From Methylotetracoccus sp. (GTDB lineage Bacteria; Pseudomonadota; Gammaproteobacteria; Methylococcales; Methylococcaceae): a stretch of 7,469 nucleotides of DNA. Position numbers and translations under genes: made by a program. This document shows positions 6,701-7,469 of the stretch, in pieces. The DNA lies in contig JALORT010000093.1 of the NCBI GenBank assembly GCA_025458755.1, positions 1-7,469 of the forward strand. Direction: 5' to 3'. The number at the start of each line of letters is the position of its first letter. The first letter of the stretch is position 1. Under the pieces are notes generated by a model, which saw only the letters and a program-made list of their open reading frames with translations, did no database searches and was not told where the DNA came from.

Positions 6701-7274
6701 ACAAGTCCCACACGCCGGAGCGCGGCAGGCGCCGCATCGGGTGGCGCCGCCCGTCCCAGTGATTGAACGTGCCCACCACGCTAACACGCTCGGCATGGGG
6801 CGCCCATACGGCGAACGCTGCGCCTTCGCTGCCTCCTCGCCTCTGCAGATGAGCGCCCAGCTTCTCATGGAGCCGGCAATGCGTCCCCCGCAACAACGAG
6901 TCCTCGTCCTCCGTCGTGAACCAGGGTTCGTCGAACGCATAGGGGTCGCTGTATTCGACCGTCTCGCCCTGGTCGGTGGTGACGATTACGAGGTAGCTGA
7001 GGTTTTCGCCCGGGATCTGCAACACCACTTCGAAGAAGCCTTCAGCGTGAATCCGCGTCATCGGGTAGTCACGCGTCCGTGGTCCTCGAAGGCGAACGCT
7101 GGCGCGCCGGGCATCCGGCATGAAGACACGGACGATGGTCGATTGTCGATCCGGGGAGCGGTGCGGACCGAGAACGCGATGGGGTGCGTCGTGACAGATC
7201 TGAACGATCTTGGTGATGTCTTCGTCAGAAACGGCGTCGATAGACTTGGAGAGTTTGGCTTTGGACACGGGCAT
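3723..7274 (-). CDS. glgB: 1,4-alpha-glucan branching enzyme GlgB fused behind a degenerate second GlgB copy
   Basis: The 1183-residue protein (numbered from the ATG at 7274) is far longer than the usual 630-780 residues of GlgB. Residues from about 448 to the end match the whole of a GlgB: N1 module, CBM48 (WAPSADGVSVVG, FNRWDGRRHPM), GH13 barrel and C-terminal all-beta domain. Its catalytic set is complete: Tyr752, Asp787, His792, Arg855, nucleophile Asp857 (LRVDAVASM), acid/base Glu911 (AEEST), and His978/Asp979 (SHDEVVH). It should transfer glucan chains to make alpha-1,6 branches in cytosolic glycogen. Residues 1-447 repeat the same order: N1 (about 16-115), CBM48 (about 130-235) and a decayed, truncated barrel. 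A second ATG-like start, TTG at 7277, is adjacent, and an in-frame stop at 7292-7290 blocks further extension. There is no clear Shine-Dalgarno; the ATG overlaps the stop of an upstream transposase remnant. No other glg gene is in the window. Confidence 0.96.
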   Translation of the reverse strand: MPVSKAKLSKSIDAVSDEDITKIVQICHDAPHRVLGPHRSPDRQSTIVRVFMPDARRASVRLRGPRTRDYPMTRIHAEGFFEVVLQIPGENLSYLVIVTTDQGETVEYSDPYAFDEPWFTTEDEDSLLRGTHCRLHEKLGAHLQRRGGSEGAAFAVWAPHAERVSVVGTFNHWDGRRHPMRRLPRSGVWDLFVPDVSEGDLYKFEIRSSQGHVFLKGDPFARRTELAPATASIVTNLERTFCWSDAAWMNGERARLTNHAHLVIRRFDRLSSATSGELGDDLSGVTGPAMAAALTEWRKLGTTHVELTTEPDGHSSKNAGVFAPSEDRQTPERLMAFIDGCHRAGLAVILPVPDSTAPQRYSELAWFDGSPLFETDSDAAANVLDINKPEVRSFLLSNARYWFTCYHADGWRTDLRTARVIRQLAELDPEEFAGVPIFVREEGALLRLSEHEVARLVAGRHDHPHALLGPRYLANTRELTIRAMLPGADRAWVRFPEDPRLLYELHRIHGDGLFETTLSDSDECSQAYRLIILDGDGRCEERLDPYAFTVFEFSDMDQRLFGAGRHYRIYDKLGAHLRCHGETTGVRFSLWAPSADGVSVVGPFNRWDGRRHPMHRHGLSGVWEIFIPELGEGEIYKFEIRARNGHTYLKADPYAFYAEVSPATASIVYRLQGAHPWQDQTWMEQRRRTRTWEQPLTIYEVHIGSWMRDGDRQAPGYRATAERLIAYVKEVGFTHIELLPITEYPYEPSWGYQVTGYYAPSSRYGRPEDLMYFIDLCHQNGIGVLLDWVAGHFPKDAHGLAWFDGTGLYEHEDPRKGEHRDWGTLIFNYGRHEVANFLTANALFWLEHYHFDGLRVDAVASMLYLDYSRTNPGDWIPNQYGGRENLEAIDFLRQTNTVVHRDFPGVMMIAEESTAWPNVSRPVEQGGLGFGYKWNMGWMHDVLTYLGTSPEDRKHHHHQLTFSLVYAFAENYVLSLSHDEVVHMKHSLLNKMPGSEWEQFANLRLLYAFMYAHPGKKLLFMGAEFGQRGEWNHAASLEWDLLEREPHRCLAAFVRDLNSLYRSDPAFFEVDFRAVGFEWLEADNAEESVVTFLRKAKDPRNTLLFVMNFSSVSRPWHRIGVPFPVYYQLVFNTNASRYGGADTNPTLTAVAAEERPWHGREFSITLPLPALSAVILRPAPPIA
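5432..5456. repeat. 25-nt exact direct repeat, copy in the C-terminal CBM48
   Basis: Identical base for base to 6734-6758, 1302 nt away, which is exactly 434 codons. It encodes the WDGRRHPM motif of CBM48 in both GlgB copies. Confidence 0.9.
5934..7274 (-). other. Degenerate N-terminal GlgB copy within glgB
   Basis: This part of glgB encodes residues 1-447. It aligns to the C-terminal copy at an offset of 434 residues in the CBM48. The sugar-binding sandwiches are well kept (WAPHAERVSVVG, FNHWDGRRHPM, LYKFEI, ATASIV). The barrel is eroded: the GlgB signature WGYQ becomes HSSK, the region-I Asp becomes Pro351 and its His becomes Thr356. Asp414 and Arg412 remain at the nucleophile and Arg positions. 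An EE pair (441-442) may be the rest of AEEST, after which the next N1 module begins, so region IV and the C-terminal domain are missing. It probably serves for glucan binding or stability, not catalysis. Confidence 0.85.
6734..6758. repeat. 25-nt exact direct repeat, copy in the N-terminal CBM48
   Basis: Partner of 5432-5456. Recombination between the two would delete 1302 nt in frame and leave a normal-length glgB. Confidence 0.9.
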
Positions 7275-7469
7275 CAATGGAATTGAGAGTCACGCAAGCC
7301 CCTGTACCTGCGTCTGCGACGGGCCCGAACGATCGGGCCGACGGTCGTAAATGCAAGCCGAAGAAGGCTGCGACTTGTTGGTAACTGTACTCACGCCGCC
7401 GTGATCGCCTGATTGTGGACGCTCGCGTTTCCAGCAATCTCGTCCAACGCCCGATCATCAGTCCAATCG
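7274..7469 (-). pseudogene. Frameshifted C-terminal remnant of a REP-associated/IS200-like transposase
   Basis: No single frame is intact, but two minus-strand frames join into a familiar tail. Codons from 7468 read a segment with LDEIAG and NQAITAA, then meet TGA at 7393-7391. The adjacent frame (7389-7351) reads YSYQQVAAFFGLH. The first frame resumes with FTTVGPIVRARRR and ends at TGA 7276-7274. Together YSYQQ.A..FGLHFTTVG.IVR resembles the helix-turn-helix tail often found at the C-terminus of Y1 (REP-associated tyrosine) transposases; this is recognition from memory. The catalytic HUH/Tyr part would lie outside the window. A few codons seem lost at the first shift, and one base (probably a C after CATTT) at the second. 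Its stop overlaps the glgB ATG. It could also be an intact gene with sequence errors. Confidence 0.65.

Noticed and set aside
6249..7286. 345-residue plus-strand open frame
   Set aside because: It is antisense to glgB, whose modules are clear throughout. Its translation shows no recognisable domain, as expected for a shadow frame in GC-rich DNA.

Overview
The window is GC-rich chromosomal DNA from a Gram-negative bacterium, most likely a proteobacterium and perhaps a gammaproteobacterium. This rests on a periplasmic RlpA-like cell-wall protein, a proteobacterial-type glycogen branching enzyme, a Sel1-repeat protein with an N-terminal membrane anchor, and the tail of a transposase that looks like the REP-associated (IS200-like Y1) family. 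The genus cannot be named from the sequence alone.

Layout, left to right. The left edge holds the 5' end of an isochorismatase-like cysteine hydrolase on the minus strand (1-229). Diverging from it is a DUF72 (YecE-like) gene on the plus strand (314-1207) that is intact except for one in-frame amber codon at 620-622. A 351-base gene-free stretch follows, with a weak terminator, a possible extended -10, a small hairpin and a perfect 18-bp palindrome. It leads into a plus-strand gene for a membrane-anchored protein with eight Sel1 repeats (1559-2755). The Sel1 gene converges on a minus-strand RlpA-like gene (3041-3436). The gap between them holds a GC-only hairpin, a second short hairpin and a 46-nt, 19-bp stem-loop that probably ends transcription from one or both sides. 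The rlpA-like gene has a strong Shine-Dalgarno and a good sigma70-type promoter (3476-3503).

The right half is one very large minus-strand gene (3723-7274) for an about 1183-residue GlgB. Its C-terminal about 735 residues form a complete branching enzyme with every catalytic residue. Its N-terminal about 447 residues are a second, decayed GlgB copy: both beta-sandwich modules are well kept, the barrel is truncated after about strand 5, and most catalytic residues are lost. This fused tandem duplication of an enzyme and a pseudo-enzyme is the most notable feature of the window. Directly upstream (7274-7469) is a frameshifted C-terminal remnant of a transposase whose stop codon overlaps the glgB ATG (TGATG).

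The genes do not form one pathway. glgB belongs to glycogen metabolism, but no other glg gene is visible. RlpA and the Sel1 protein are probably envelope-associated. The DUF72 and isochorismatase-like genes are accessory enzymes of uncertain substrate. One amber-interrupted gene and one frameshifted transposase remnant suggest some local gene decay, or uncorrected sequence errors.
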